Made by a program: the position numbers and the translations under genes. Below, piece by piece: positions 1 to 11,685 of a stretch of DNA of 64,000 nt; the stretch's first letter is position 1, and the number at the start of each line of letters is the position of its first letter. The notes under the pieces were generated by a model. That model ran no database searches and was not told the origin of the DNA. It was given only the letters and a program-made list of their open reading frames with translations. This stretch comes from Macrocystis pyrifera (Eukaryota > Sar > Phaeophyceae > Laminariales > Laminariaceae): assembly GCA_031763025.1 (NCBI GenBank), contig JASSKH010000030.1:1929197-1993196 (forward strand), read 5' to 3'.

Positions 1-213
1 TTAGGTCTGGAGCGCTCCTCATGTGAGGACCCGCTGAAAAGTCAAGTGCGCTACCCCTACAAGGCAAGCACGAGTCATACCTGTCCACTAGGACACGAGC
101 CTTATCGTGGGAACTACTACCCGAAAAGGAGGGCTCGGCACTCGCACAGTCGGCACTGGCAGCAGTAATCCACTCATAGCCCTGGCCAGTATATTCGCCA
201 GTGCTTTTTATAG

Positions 214-368
214 TACGTGCTCCCAAGAAACACGCCATATTATAGTACGAAAACCCACCAATTGCGTTTCAGGAGGAGAGAGGAGTCATCGTACGTGCTC
301 CCAAGAAACAAGCCATATTATAGTACGAAAACCCACCAATTGCGTTTCGGGAGGAGAGAGGAGAGAGG
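214..368. repeat. 78-bp tandem duplication followed by (GA)n
   Basis: Two near-identical units start at about 214 and 292, each beginning TAGTACGTGCTCCCAAGAAA and ending in a purine-rich GGAGGAGAGAGG stretch. The second unit runs into a GA dinucleotide run ending near 383. Open frames across it are repeat-derived and I do not call a gene. Confidence 0.85.
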
Positions 369-558
369 AGAGAGAGAGAGAGACAGCATGCGCTGCTGCC
401 ATCCCGTATTCTGACTAATTTTGATGACCGTATAATCGTTACTGGTTGAGTCAGCCGGTGCCCAGCCCTTCCAATAAGGCAAGCCCTGTCGTTGGAGTCC
501 CATTCGCGTTGTCCAGCTTCATTCAATGTATCCAGATCAATCTGCATGGGCCATTGTT

Positions 559-770
559 ATAAGGCTTATATTGGGCAGCTAAGGGGTTAAACTTCAACCA
601 GTTGCCCAACGAACGAAGACCTAAACGAATGGCGTCGTCGGCAGGACATGGGTCGTTGGTCGTGAAATCGAACCTCACGCCCACCATGAAAACGCCTTTT
701 TTTTCAAGAAAAAAAGTGAATTTCCTCATGTCAGGAACCTGATTAAACGCTAGTCCGGGGTCCCGAGAGA
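559..770 (+). mobile_element. tRNA-derived SINE-like repeat, family A
   Basis: The segment contains a tRNA-like B box and 3' end (CGAACCTCACGCCCACCATG at about 674-692) downstream of a conserved GGGCAGCTAAGGGGTTAA-type leader. The same order of blocks recurs at 14906-15175, where the B box is cleaner. The body continues to a GGGGGGAGAGTGTT junction near 868. The T-arm stem is imperfect, so this is a SINE-like relic rather than a working tRNA gene. Confidence 0.5.
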
Positions 771-907
771 CTTTTTAAGAACTACGAGGATTATTATAAT
801 AGTAGGCACGTACGGCGCCACACGAAGATCGAGAACCCCGCTATTCCGAAGGGGGGGAGAGTGTTAAGGCCTATCTTAACGGGGAACACTAAATTTCGTT
901 TAATCAG

Positions 908-1048
908 ATGCAAATTAAATTAGGGAAAAAAAAATCAAGTCAAATTGAAAGAACCGAAAGTCCTCGATAAGATGGGCCCTTAAACTAAATTAGAAAAAAA
1001 AAATCACGTCAAATTGAAAGAGCCGAAAGTCCCCGTCAAGATGGGCCC
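908..1048. repeat. Tandem duplication of a ~72-bp unit
   Basis: Two successive units share AAATTAGRRAAAAAAAA, TCAAATTGAAAGA.CCGAAAGTCC and AAGATGGGCCCTTA. Their divergence is modest. No coding potential is apparent. Confidence 0.8.
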
Positions 1049-1222
1049 TTATAAGGCTTTAGATCGGGTGGGTAATTTAATTGGTTGAGCTTTTACCAGT
1101 AACCCAACGGACAAAGACCTCAACACCATGGATGGGATTGGTCATCGGTCAGTGTGAACTATTAATAAGAGTACACAGCTTCTGAAAGTCAGTTTTTAGG
1201 GTCGGGTATATAATATATATCC

Positions 1223-1331
1223 TATTACGGGGGACCATAGTAAATAGGACCAAATATTGTTGGTAAAAATAGGGAAATATATAGCTTTTTATCTGTACCG
1301 TAGGTCCTATTTACTATGGCCCCCCGTAATA
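1223..1331 (-). mobile_element. MITE, TTACGGGGG family
   Basis: Full-length copy with TIRs TTACGGGGGACCATAGTA and the reverse complement at the right end, and TA on both sides. The reference orientation used here for the family has GGACCTACGGTACACAC on the left; this copy is inverted. Confidence 0.9.
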
Positions 1332-2034
1332 GTATACATATGTACGTGCTCTTCACATTAACTCTTTTAGCACTGAAATCTCCGATATTATTATCACCCC
1401 TGGAGAGATGCTCCGAGCCCTGCGGCGACAACCCGAACAGAGCTCGTCAAGCGAAAGGAGTGCTACCGTACACTAGTAAAGGTGATGATGAGTGCACTCG
1501 ACGGCGCGGACTGAAGGGCTTACAGCGAGTGCAGTCCACATGCTATTGGCTGCACGACTGGGAGTGATTAGTAAAATAGTACTTCTACCACAGCAGCAGA
1601 AGGACTGCAACAGGTCGCTGCTAGAGTAACACAGCTGTGAGTACAGAGGCAGCGGTAGCAGAGCGCGGTGTATTCCGTACAAACGTCGAGTACCAGCGGC
1701 AGCAGATCAACTATGTTGCAGCTACGTGCCGTCGTGTGCTGTAGGTATCCTCAGCCAGCTTGTCTCATCCGGTCACTTTTTCACCTGCTCCTCTTCACGA
1801 GCGCTGCCGCTGATGGACAACACCACTGGGCTTGGGTCCCCAGCACAATACTATCTCTATTAACAACGCTAAGCTCACATCATATCACCGAACCAGCCTG
1901 ACCGCGGTTGAGGCACTTGGCCTCTCTCCCTGATATCATATACGGGAAGGGGATAAGATTAGCAAAAAGTTTCCATGTAACATATGGAAACAACGTAACG
2001 AGCGCCCAATTGTTGGAGGTGTCTCTATTAGGAG

Positions 2035-2128
2035 TAGGGACGGTACTCCGTCTCGAAAGGGATGCGTGGTCGATGGTCAAACGACTAAGGCAAGCAACAA
2101 ATGAGTACGCCACACCCCCCCCGCACCC
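2035..2128 (-). repeat. Short CTCGAAAGGGATGCGTGG repeat
   Basis: The block CGTCTCGAAAGGGATGCGTG, then GGTCAA(A/T)(C/T)GACTAAGGCAAGCAACAAA and GAGTACGCC leading into a C run, recurs at 36668-36745 and, inverted, at 45480-45545 and 49595-49655. It resembles the first 70 bases of the poly-G-associated repeat in a diverged form. Confidence 0.7.
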
Positions 2129-2496
2129 CCGGTATCGTACACCAGCCACAAGCCCATCAACATCAACACGGGGTGCCCATTATACTACACCTACCTTCAT
2201 TTTAATCAGTCAACACCCCTTACCCTGACTGATACCATCCGGACCTAATCTTATTTGGCCCCTGCTCGCACTTGGTGGGGCAGAAATACAATCCGACCCC
2301 CGCATAAGCCGCCGGAGTCCGAGAGCGTGAAGCGCGAACCGTATTAGCATGTGGACTGCACCTGAGTGCTACAATCCATGAATTGCAAAAAATATATAGT
2401 CCCGCACCCGTGCACTCCTACCTCATGTAGCGTGCCTGTCTCAGCAGCGTCTTCATGGACCAGCTGTGGCAGCCAGCGCTTGCGTGTGTTGTGTAT

Positions 2497-2806
2497 GTAT
2501 GGGGGGGGGGGGGGGGTGGAGGACAATTGTGGCGAGGAAGAACGGGGTAATGTTGAATGAAGGAACCCCTATCCTGCAAGACTTTTCCTCGTACATCGTC
2601 TCGTTGACGCCGCCCCCCCCCCCCCCGCTCCCCCCCGCCAGCCAGGTCGACGTCTCGCGCACGTAGGAGAGTTATGTCCCCTTGAAACGCTCCAGCTTCT
2701 ACGGGTTCTCCAACTGGAGGTTGGCGATATATAGAGAAGGGCGCGGGAGGTGGAGCCGGCGGGGGGGGGGGGGGGACGGGGGCAGGGGGGGGGGGGGGGG
2801 GGGGGG
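2497..2806. repeat. Cluster of homopolymer G and C runs
   Basis: Uninterrupted G runs lie at about 2501-2516, 2761-2774 and 2787-2806, and a C run at 2612-2625. The reading frames across them give Gly, Pro or Arg runs and are not genes. Confidence 0.9.
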
Positions 2807-2812
2807 TACCCA

Positions 2813-3215
2813 TGTCATGCGTGGCCGTAGTCGCATGACTATAGACCCTCGCATCCCTACTACAAGGCTCGGACGATTGCTTGGCCTTAGTCGTGTGACC
2901 ATAAACCCTCACATCCGTATACTACAATGCCGGGAAGGTTGCATGGCCGTAGTCGTATGACCATAGACCCTCGCATCCCTGCAATGCCGGGACGGCTGCA
3001 TGGCCGTAGTCGTATGACCTGCCACAGTGACCGGGCGGATTGCTGCGTCGGGTTTTCACCGACCAGGGACAGACATTGCGAGCAGCAAGCTGCGCCAAGC
3101 GCCGTGCGTTGTCGGGCGAGTCGCATGATGGGGTGAGCTGCATCCTAGGAAGGACAGCTTGTGAGGCGGACTTTCTTGCGCGTGGGTGTCAGCGTCGAAT
3201 GAACGGGGGGGCGGG
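2813..3215 (+). mobile_element. Poly-G-associated SINE-like element with amplified head
   Basis: The 60-70-bp head (GGCCGTAGTCG.ATGACCATAGACCCTCGCATCCCTAC) is present four times in tandem from 2813 to 3040. One body copy (GTCGGGTTTTCACCGACCAG to GAGGCGGACTTTCTTGC) follows and ends in a new G run at 3207-3231. Confidence 0.75.
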
Positions 3216-3444
3216 GGGGGGGGGGGGGGGGGTGACAGTCCCACGACCCCATTTATGGTACGGGAATGGAACTTGTAGGCGGCGGGGGGGGGAGGTCACA
3301 GACCCACGCACACCCATGAGATGGAGCGTGGACGTGGTCTAGGCTTGAAGGCATTCATGGGCCTGGGTCGGTGAGCGTGTAAGTAAGAGAAGGAGAGCGG
3401 AAAAACGGCAATAATACGTCGGTGTTGGTGCCTAACAATGGAGC

Positions 3445-3553
3445 TATTACGGGGGTCCATAGTTAACGGGACCAAATTTCGTTATTAAAAATAGGTAAAT
3501 ATATAGGTTTTTATGTATCCCATAGGTCCTATTAACTATGGACCCCCGTAATA
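3445..3553 (-). mobile_element. MITE, TTACGGGGG family (GTTAACGGGACC subtype)
   Basis: Full-length copy with TIRs TTACGGGGGTCCATAGTTAA. The ten bases outside each end also look symmetrical (GAGCTA and TAGCTT). Confidence 0.9.
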
Positions 3554-3787
3554 GCTTGACAGGACAGCAGTCCAACAACCACACACCTATGCATGCATGG
3601 CATGCGGGGATGGAGCCTGGAGGTCTGGGGGGGGGGGGGGTCACAGACTCACACCTGTGCATGGTGTGAAGACAGAGCCTGGGTGAGGTCTAGGTTTTGA
3701 GTCATTCATGAGCGTAGTAGGCGAAAAAAAAAGAAGAGCATTTGCTTGCTTTGCTCGATATCTCGGCGTCGCAAAAAGGGGTTCAGT

Positions 3788-4005
3788 TAACCTTTCGTTT
3801 TGGGACTGCAGTCAGTCTCGTTTTGGGGACAAACTACTTGGAACTAGTGGGGTATGTCCACAAAACGGGACCTCAGTCCTGGCCATGGTTAATAGGACCT
3901 ACGGTACACACAAAAACCTATATATTCCCTAATTTTTACTAACAATATTTGGTCCTATTTACTGTGGACCCCGTAATAGTAACAGTCCTAAAAGGGTTAA
4001 TGAGT
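3788..4005. repeat. 100-bp hairpin repeat split by a MITE
   Basis: The left part (CAGTCTCGTTTTGGGGACAA to ACAAAACGGGACCTCAGTCC) ends at about 3880. The right end (CAGTCCTAAAAGGGTTAA) resumes at 3981. A MITE copy sits between them. Other copies are at 8484, 19715, 22134, 26291, 31923, 36252 and 48028. Confidence 0.8.
3883..3979 (+). mobile_element. MITE, left TIR decayed
   Basis: The interior GGACCTACGGTACACACAAA and the right TIR are intact. The left TIR has lost its outer TTACGGGGG. The copy lies inside the hairpin repeat. Confidence 0.85.
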
Positions 4006-5188
4006 TTTCTCTTGTTGCTGCACGTTTTGCCGGCCCCCCTATTCTCTGCTTCGGGGCAGGAGGCGTCATCCAATCCAATACTTAATTACATCGTAAATGA
4101 TCGGCGGCAGCGTGAAACAATACTGCTGCTGTGTACGACAGATATTAATAGACGGTTCTGATTTCTGGGCTTTTCGGAGATCGCTGAAAACTCCAGAAAC
4201 AACGTCTCAAAAAAAATCCTGATAAAATATAGTTGGTCTATTTGTTCTCCCCGAATCCGGAAAATAAATAATTGTTGCAAAAAATGGTTCAGATGCTTGC
4301 CACAAAGATGTGGTAGAATAGCTGTGATCGGGGGGAACGACAACGTGCAAGTAAGCGCTCTATACAACAGTCGCGCTGATGGAACTGGGCACCGCCGACC
4401 ATGGCAATGTTGTACTCGAGAAAACGGGGGGAGGGGAAATACTATTCCGGCCGTGACAAACTTGCCAAACTCCGCTCGAGACAACGAAAAGAAAACCGAG
4501 ATAATATTTGCGCAGATATCTTATGCATGAGCAACAATACCCCTCAAAACCTTGTACGTACGGAAACATAGAAATTATGAACATGAGGGTGAATGATATG
4601 TTTGTTTGTACTACCCTTCTGTATACCAGATAATAATTTCATCGTACTGGTGTGCCTGGTACCTTGTTTCATTTCCGTGTCGCCTCCTGTGTGCTCTACA
4701 CACATTGATTGAACTGTTGTTTCTACCCGTCGACATCGTAGATGGTGACCGCGTGACCGCACAACACGGACGAAGATACAAGATATATCGTACGTGGTAC
4801 GAGGTGTTCACGTTTTTTTTTCGTTCAATGAATGAATGTGAAGAACACACACACAACAGAAAGAAGAAATCACACTTCCAGCTTCACAGCAGCAGCAGTG
4901 CTCTTGTACGCACAACAAGCAAGCAAGCATGGATGATGGGTGATGAATGATGAATGGTTGGAAATTCTACCGGTAAAATCACCCATCATTATCTTGCTTG
5001 AGAACAACATTGATTGGTTTCGTGACTGCTGTCGCTGGTCGGCCGCGGCTGGCGGAGGAGGGGGAAAAAGTTGTCCCTCTTTTGCGGGCGCCCTTTTGCG
5101 AAGTCAGCCACGTGATTACAACCCAACCCCCGCCCCCCGCTCCCGCCCCCGCCCCCTGCAACCCCTCTCGTTACGGTAGCTGGGGTGG
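4006..5188. other. Intergenic, no supported gene
   Basis: Open frames of 70-130 codons occur on both strands but none carries a family motif or a plausible exon structure. An AC-rich patch at 4840-4860 (GAAGAACACACACAC) recurs at 6098-6115. Confidence 0.5.
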
Positions 5189-5300
5189 TATTGCGGGGGA
5201 CCATACATAGTAAATAGGACCAAATATAGTCTGTAACAATAGTTAACTATATATAGGTTTTTATGTATACCATAGGTCCTATTAACTATGGACCCCCGTA
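5189..5300 (-). mobile_element. MITE, TTACGGGGG family
   Basis: Left end TTGCGGGGGACCATACATAG carries a 4-bp CATA insertion. The right half is of the TTAACTATGGACCCCCGTA subtype. Confidence 0.85.
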
Positions 5301-5363
5301 GTAATCGTACTGCTGTGACGAAATACGTTCAGAGTGACAGAAGAGGGACTATTAATACTCTAC

Positions 5364-5472
5364 TATTACGGGGGTCCATAGTTGACGGGACCAAATTTTG
5401 TTAGTAAAAATAGGCAAATATATAGGTTTTTATGCACACCATAGGTCCTGTTAACTATGGACCCCCGTAATA
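5364..5472 (-). mobile_element. MITE, TTACGGGGG family
   Basis: Complete GTTAACGGGACC-type copy with intact TIRs. It lies 64 bp from the previous copy and 85 bp from the next. Confidence 0.9.
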
Positions 5473-5556
5473 GTACTGTAGTGCGGTATGTTCGATTTAT
5501 GTTGGAATGGAACATTTCCGATAATTTGTGGGAAGGCAAATCAAGAATAATCTTAC

Positions 5557-5664
5557 TATTACGGGGGTCCATAGTTAATAGGACCTACGGTATACATAAA
5601 AAACCAATATATTTGCCTATTTTTACTGTCAAATTTTGGTCCCGTTAACTAGGGACCCCCGTAA
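5557..5664 (+). mobile_element. MITE, TTACGGGGG family
   Basis: Complete copy in the opposite orientation to its left neighbour. The right TIR reads AACTAGGGACCCCCGTAA, with one TIR mismatch. Confidence 0.9.
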
Positions 5665-6740
5665 CAAATGTTACCAGAGGGTATACGTTGTAAGAAGAAG
5701 AATATTATTATTACATTATCATAGATTTTAGTACAGCAGTATATATTGGCCCCGCCAACACAAGAACAAGAAACACGTAATCTGCGCCAGCCATTCTTAC
5801 GTGTCCCACGACAGGATCCTTGCTATACCATGACCTCTCTTTCATAGAACGTGTGTGTCCTGCCCGTCGTATCCTGTACTATTTATTGTACATGGCACAT
5901 GGGCATTGCTTGTCTATTCTGCTTGTTATGCTGAATGCCAATGAAGTTTCTCTGTGGCGAGTTTTTTGTGACCATCACAGAAGAACTCGTATCTCTCTAT
6001 CATTAATATTTATAGTAGGATTGAAGAATCGACACGACACTGGCTGGTTGTGCTGTGTGTGTTGATGTCGGCGCGGTAGAATGAACGGTTTTTCTTGATG
6101 TGAAGAACACACAAACAGAACACCACACACAAGTATCATACTACAGAGTATGCTGTTTTTAATACCAGGTAGTCATATTAGGCTTGCCATCCGACAATGT
6201 GTGAGCTTCGACGTTGATCAATCAGAACATTCCTGAAAGAAGAAATCCCCGGACAACTAAAGGAAACCTACTACTGTATGCACAAAAGGTATATATATCT
6301 GCCTTCTGCTTCTACTACTGTATGTCTACTTCCTCCTACTTCATCCACGGTACTTTGTTGTCATTGCTCCCTCCTGCGCTAGTTATTTGTATTTTATCAC
6401 AACCGCTTCTACCGCCCGATACTATTAATAATATTATATCGTATGACACTGCTGTTGCTCCTGTTTAGTGTAGTAGCACTCGCCGCTGAGCACATCACAT
6501 TTCCTTCATCCGACAGTATGGGCCTTATACTGCTGCAGCTGCCTGCTGTTGTTTGTATATCACATTATTAGGTGGGGGGCATGATCAGGACCCACTACGT
6601 ACCAGGTATTCATTTTCATGAACAAAAAAAAACAGTGTGTTTTTACTAAATAGTGCTTGCTGTGAGGATACTTGGTCCGGATCACATGGTGGCACTATAT
6701 TCCCCCGTAATGGATAGACGACGACTTTTACTACTACTAC
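5665..6740. other. Intergenic, no supported gene
   Basis: AT-rich sequence with short microsatellite patches (ATT, CTA). A solo TATTCCCCCGTAATGG at 6700-6715 looks like one end of a MITE. No exon-like frame was found. Confidence 0.5.
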
Positions 6741-7120
<380 letters not shown>

Positions 7121-7476
7121 GTGTACCTGGTATACTATTTTCGAGGACTGTCGCCTGTCACCATTCATTTATCTATCTCCCTTCATGTACTCGTTTTTTT
7201 TCGCCATATTTTTTGCCCTTATTAACTGCGACGCATGCTGCAGTATACGTCGAGTACTTTCTTCAGCCCCTACTCTCCCTTTCGAAACTCAGACCCACGG
7301 TCACATATTATGGCAGGCCCTCCTCCCCCCCCGTCCCCGCTATGCGGCATATAGTACTGGATACTACTTACTGCAATGCCATGCAGCCAGCTCCGATGTT
7401 GTCGTAAAAATGAACGGGATTTCTTCACTCTCTGGGCACGTTATTATTACAATAATACAGTACTGTAGTTTCCAAG

Positions 7477-7584
7477 TATTACGGGGGACTATAGTAAATG
7501 GGACCCACGGCACACACTAAAACGCATATGTTTCCCTATTTTTGCTAACAATATTTGGTTCTATTTACTATGGTCGCCCTTAAT
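7477..7584 (+). mobile_element. MITE, TTACGGGGG family, diverged
   Basis: Left TIR TTACGGGGGACTATAGTAAA is good. The right TIR is degraded (TATGGTCGCCCTTAATA). Confidence 0.85.
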
Positions 7585-7910
7585 AGTGTATTCTTCGAAT
7601 CACTATTGTTAATTAATACGTACGAGTACGACTACACTGTATTCTAATTCTTGCATTTTAAGAAATGGTGGCATCTTTTTTTTTTTCTGAGAAGGGTGAT
7701 ACTTACCCCCCCCCCCATCATATTGCCTCATCCCTGCTGATTGATGATGTCGCTGGAAATCAGACACAGGAAGAGGGGACAGCCCGGGGGGGGGCTGGGG
7801 CACGCCCCGCTCCGTGCATCCCCCGCCTTCTTTCTCTTCTCCTTCTCTTTCGTCACTCTCTCTGCTCTCTAAGCCTCGAGACTCGACATCAAGACAGCAT
7901 ATATATATCT

Positions 7911-8018
7911 ACTACGGGGGGCCATAGTAAATAGGACCAAATATTGTGAGTAAAAATAGGTAAATATATAGGTTTTTGTGTGTACCGCAGGTCCTATATA
8001 CTATGGTCCCCCGTAATA
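7911..8018 (-). mobile_element. MITE, TTACGGGGG family
   Basis: Left end TACGGGGGGCCATAGTAAAT and right end ACTATGGTCCCCCGTAATA. The interior carries TTTTTGTGTGTACCGCAGGT. Confidence 0.88.
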
Positions 8019-8169
8019 TCCATCTACCAGGTACGTGGTTCTTGTCTAAGAATATCGGGAGAAGAGTAACGAAGAGGAGTGCATGCAGTAGACTGACATG
8101 TAGTGTAGGAGTTGTTTTATATCTCTACAGCATCCTTTCAAGGGAACTTCACTTTGCTCCTCACAGTAG

Positions 8170-8330
8170 TATAGTAGTATTAAATAATTGGTATTGTAGT
8201 AGCAGTAGTAGTATAGTAGTTACTACTGTAGTAGTGGTAGTGGTGGTAGTAACAGTAGTATCAGTAATAAATAGTAGTAGTAGTAATAGTAGTAGTAGTA
8301 ATAGTAGTAGTAGTAGTAGAAGTAGCCTAC
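8170..8330. repeat. Imperfect TAG/AGT trinucleotide repeat
   Basis: About 160 bases of AGT-rich repeat with point changes. It is older or less stable than the perfect ACT array at 6854. Confidence 0.85.
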
Positions 8331-8483
8331 TACTGTACTATGTAAGGTCTAACTCCTCGTACTCATAGCCTAGATAGCCTAGGGATAGACTAAACCTGTC
8401 GACTTTATGCTATACAGGTATAAGAACGGTGGGAACGAGGAGCGTGACAGGCGTCTTGACGCGGTCAAACTCCTAACTGCATT

Positions 8484-8584
8484 AACGCTTTTAGGACTGT
8501 GGTCCCGTTTCGGGACAAACTACTTAGAATTTGAACGGTTTGTCCCCAAAACGGGACTGCAGTTAACTGTTCTAAAAGGGTTGA
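8484..8584. repeat. 100-bp hairpin repeat, intact copy
   Basis: The left arm (TTTTAGGACTGTGGTCCCGT, then GGGACAAACT) pairs with the right arm (GTTTGTCCCCAAAACGGGAC, then TGCAGTTAACTGTTCTAAAA) around a short ACTTAGAATTTGAAC loop. This makes a long near-perfect inverted repeat ending in GGGTT. Confidence 0.85.
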
Positions 8585-9002
8585 GCTACGACTACTGCTT
8601 TGGCGGTTCTTGTTAAGATTTATTATTGTTATTACTACTATTTTTCTTGCCTTCTGACAAAATAGCGTAGATGCCGTTCCTATATAAACCAAATATCCTT
8701 CCTCAAATGAGTAATATCCCTCATACACTTCTCTGCCTGTCGTTTCCAAATTCCCATTCCCCCCAACATTTCTTTTTAGCTACCAGTATAGTATATTCTA
8801 TTCCTCATCCATGCATCGACGTTCCATCCCCATGTCTTCTTGTTAAGATCAACGTCGGGACACTTTGTATCCCTGGACAGGTTTGCCTATTGAGCCGGTA
8901 ATCGTTGGTATTCATGTGTGTTGTTTGCTTAGAGATAGAAGGAGAGCAGCTATATTCCTTTCGTGCACAGCGAAACTGCGACCCAAGATTGTGCCTCGCT
9001 GG

Positions 9003-9590
9003 GAAACCCCTGGTTTTCCATCTAACATACGCCTCCCAAGTACTACAAACACGATCCCAATGCCTGAACCTAGGTAATTACCGGGCTTTCAGCCTCGGTC
9101 AACACAGTACCATAACACTAGCCCACTCTGATGAGCCGTGTATGCAGAATTACGGGAAATTCGTGGAAACCCCGATTCCACGAACTAGAACATGAGTCGA
9201 AGATGCGGCTCCTCGAAACCCACTCCCACACCTCTGAACTGCAAGGTAACGAAGCCGGCAAGTATGTAAAAAAAGAGAAAGAAAGGAAGGCCTAGCCTAA
9301 CCTTAAGGGGCTGGAATAAATCGTCAACAAAAGCCATCGCCATGCCATCCGCAACGTGAGGAGGGCGAGAAAATGTCTACGGAAAGGCGAACGGTGAACA
9401 CAAAAAACGAGGTGGTACTATTCCCCCGTAAGTGTTGTCAATTTTATCCAGATTGCCCTCAGCTCCCGAGCGGGAGGGGATCGGTAAAATATACGCCTCC
9501 CGAGTACTACAAATACGATCCCAATGCGTGAACCCAGGAAATTGCCGGGCTTTCAGCCTCATTCAAAACAGTACCATAACATTCTTCTAA
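9003..9590. repeat. Direct repeat pair (about 110 bp) at 9003-9110 and 9476-9590
   Basis: Both copies carry CGCCTCCC(A/G)AGTACTACAAA, CACGATCCCAATGC.TGAACC and CGGGCTTTCAGCCTC. The first is followed by ACTAGCCCACTCTGATG, an end-like sequence shared with the 11686 TIR element. Confidence 0.75.
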
Positions 9591-10063
9591 TATTATTGCG
9601 TTCCAACAACAGCAGTGTTGTGAGGTCGTTTCAGCTATATTGCGATGCGGGTCAGCGCGTAAACCTTGTGCGGTGGCTGAGTGGGTATGGGTAGGTGAGT
9701 GTGGGTGTGGGTACGTATAGGTAGGTTGCTGAGTGCGTCGGTTGGTGCGTGGGCTGGTCGGTCCCACCATCGCCAACACCACCCACCACCCACCAGCATT
9801 TCGATGTTAAGCGACGCGCGTCAGCACAAAAACCTTGCATGGTGAAGTGGGTGGGTGGGGAGGTCGGGGGCGGGTACTGGTAATACCTTGGTACCAGATA
9901 AAGTACATTACCCAGTGAAAAACAATATTAATAATTTGAGTGATCAACGTTCAAACTCATGCTGCACATTGTCGGATGGCAAGCATACTAACAATAATAT
10001 CAACACCACATACATGTACAAGAAGTGTAACAAAAAACTCAACGACAACAACACAACAAAGTG

Positions 10064-10068
10064 AGTGG

Positions 10069-10103
<35 letters not shown>

Positions 10104-10115
10104 AACAACAACACG
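10064..10115. repeat. (CAA)n microsatellite
   Basis: Short AAC/CAA array with CAA-rich flanks to about 10200. It gives poly-Asn and poly-Val/Leu artefact frames. Confidence 0.9.
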
Positions 10116-10382
10116 TACTCGACAACAACAGACAACAACTGGCGCAGGGCCGGAGGGAAACAATCAACAACACACAGCAAAACATCAACAGCAGCAACAG
10201 AACTAACTGGTCGGTGGGGCGGAGGGAAACAATCAACAACACATTCTACCCGAGATATTCGTTTCAGTGCAGCAGTGCGGTCCTACAAGGGTAACGGAGC
10301 TCCGTCGGTCATACATATTTCGGCCAAAAGTGTCACCCCTGTCGTACCATACATGTTCGTTGCCTTCACGCTTCTGGCCCCT

Positions 10383-10700
10383 TGACAGACAGCCGTCAAG
10401 GATATCCGTCAAGGACATCAGTCAAGGACATCATTCAAGGAAATCCGTCAAGGACATCATTTAAGGACATCCGTCAAGGACATCATTCAAGGACATCCGT
10501 CAACGACATCCGTCAAGCACACCCGTCAAGGACACCCGCCAAGGAAATCCGTCAAGGACATCCGTCAAGGATATCCATCAATAAAATACCTAGAGGAAAT
10601 ACGTCAAGGGCAGCCGTCAAGGAACTCCGTCAAGGAAAGTCGTCAAGGACATCCGTCTAGGAAAACCGTCAAGTGCATCCGTCGAGGACAGCCGTCAAGG
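10383..10700. repeat. 13-bp minisatellite GGACATCCGTCAA
   Basis: About two dozen imperfect copies of the 13-mer in tandem. It stays open in several frames because 13 is not divisible by three, so frames rotate through the array. Confidence 0.95.
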
Positions 10701-11271
10701 AACTCGTCGCACAATCACAAGTACACCAAGTCTAAATAGGCCTTGACGGGGCCTAAACTACCAAAATGACGCACCGCATATTCGTTACTTGGTACCAGTC
10801 TGACCGGGAATACAAGGTGCGTTTGATGCTCATATTAGAGTACAAACGGGGCTGACATTACCGTCCAGGGTGGTACATAAGATAACACACATCAGACAGA
10901 TCATCATCTAAATAATCTAAATTATCACCTACGGTGGATCAGATAGACCTTAACCTACCAACCGTTGTATAGGATCTGTGCAGTACAGATCCTAAACAGT
11001 AACGTGTGCTACAACTGCAGCACGAAGATCATGGGGACTACACGTACGGCTACCGCTCAGTGTTGAAGTCTTGCTCCGTTGGGCTATAGGTAAATGGTTA
11101 ACCGATGGCCTACCCAATCTAAGCGTTATTACATCGCCAACATGGAACTATTAAATAGGTGGTGCTGATCAGGAATCAATCGCTGTCTTGAAAGATTTAG
11201 ATCATCAAGTGGAGATCGACGGTGATCTGTCCAACTTGTTTCATATATCCCATGAACTGCCTGATACTTGT

Positions 11272-11673
11272 AGTAGAACCCGAGCATCGTGCGTGGTAAG
11301 GAAATGGAAAGCGGGAACTATCTGAACTGGCTAGGAAGGCAGCCTCTCTTGTTCAGGAGACTTATTTTTGTGTTGTCGTATCATTCCTCTCTTCGTGATG
11401 AGAGAGAAGAGAGCTGTTGAGAGTGATTCGATAGGAGCTCGATTCAAGGCATCAAGCCCACTCTGCTCTCCTTCTATTAATCCGCTACACGGGTGGAGAC
11501 ACTTGTTCGAAGAACTTTCCTCGGGCGCTTGTCTACTTTTCTCCTATCGGCTATCCTAAACACTGTACAGCAAGGCGAACTGAGAACCCCGGGAATACTC
11601 TGAGGGTGTTCAGGGCTTTGATACTACGGGCTATCAAATAGCTACTTCTATAGCCCGATACTATATAATATCA
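11272..11673 (+). repeat. 400-bp dispersed repeat, copy 1
   Basis: Shares about 400 bases with 16190-16585: GTAGAACCCGAG.ATCGTG, GAACTGGCTAGGAAGGCAGC, TTGTTCAGGAGACTTATTTT, TTTCCTCGGGCGCTTGTCTA. It ends in a small hairpin (TACGGGCTATC and ATAGCCCGATA). The pair is 4.5 kb apart in the same orientation. It could be terminal repeats of a decayed element, but nothing between them resembles a retroelement gene. Confidence 0.75.
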
Positions 11674-11685
11674 CATTAGCCCACC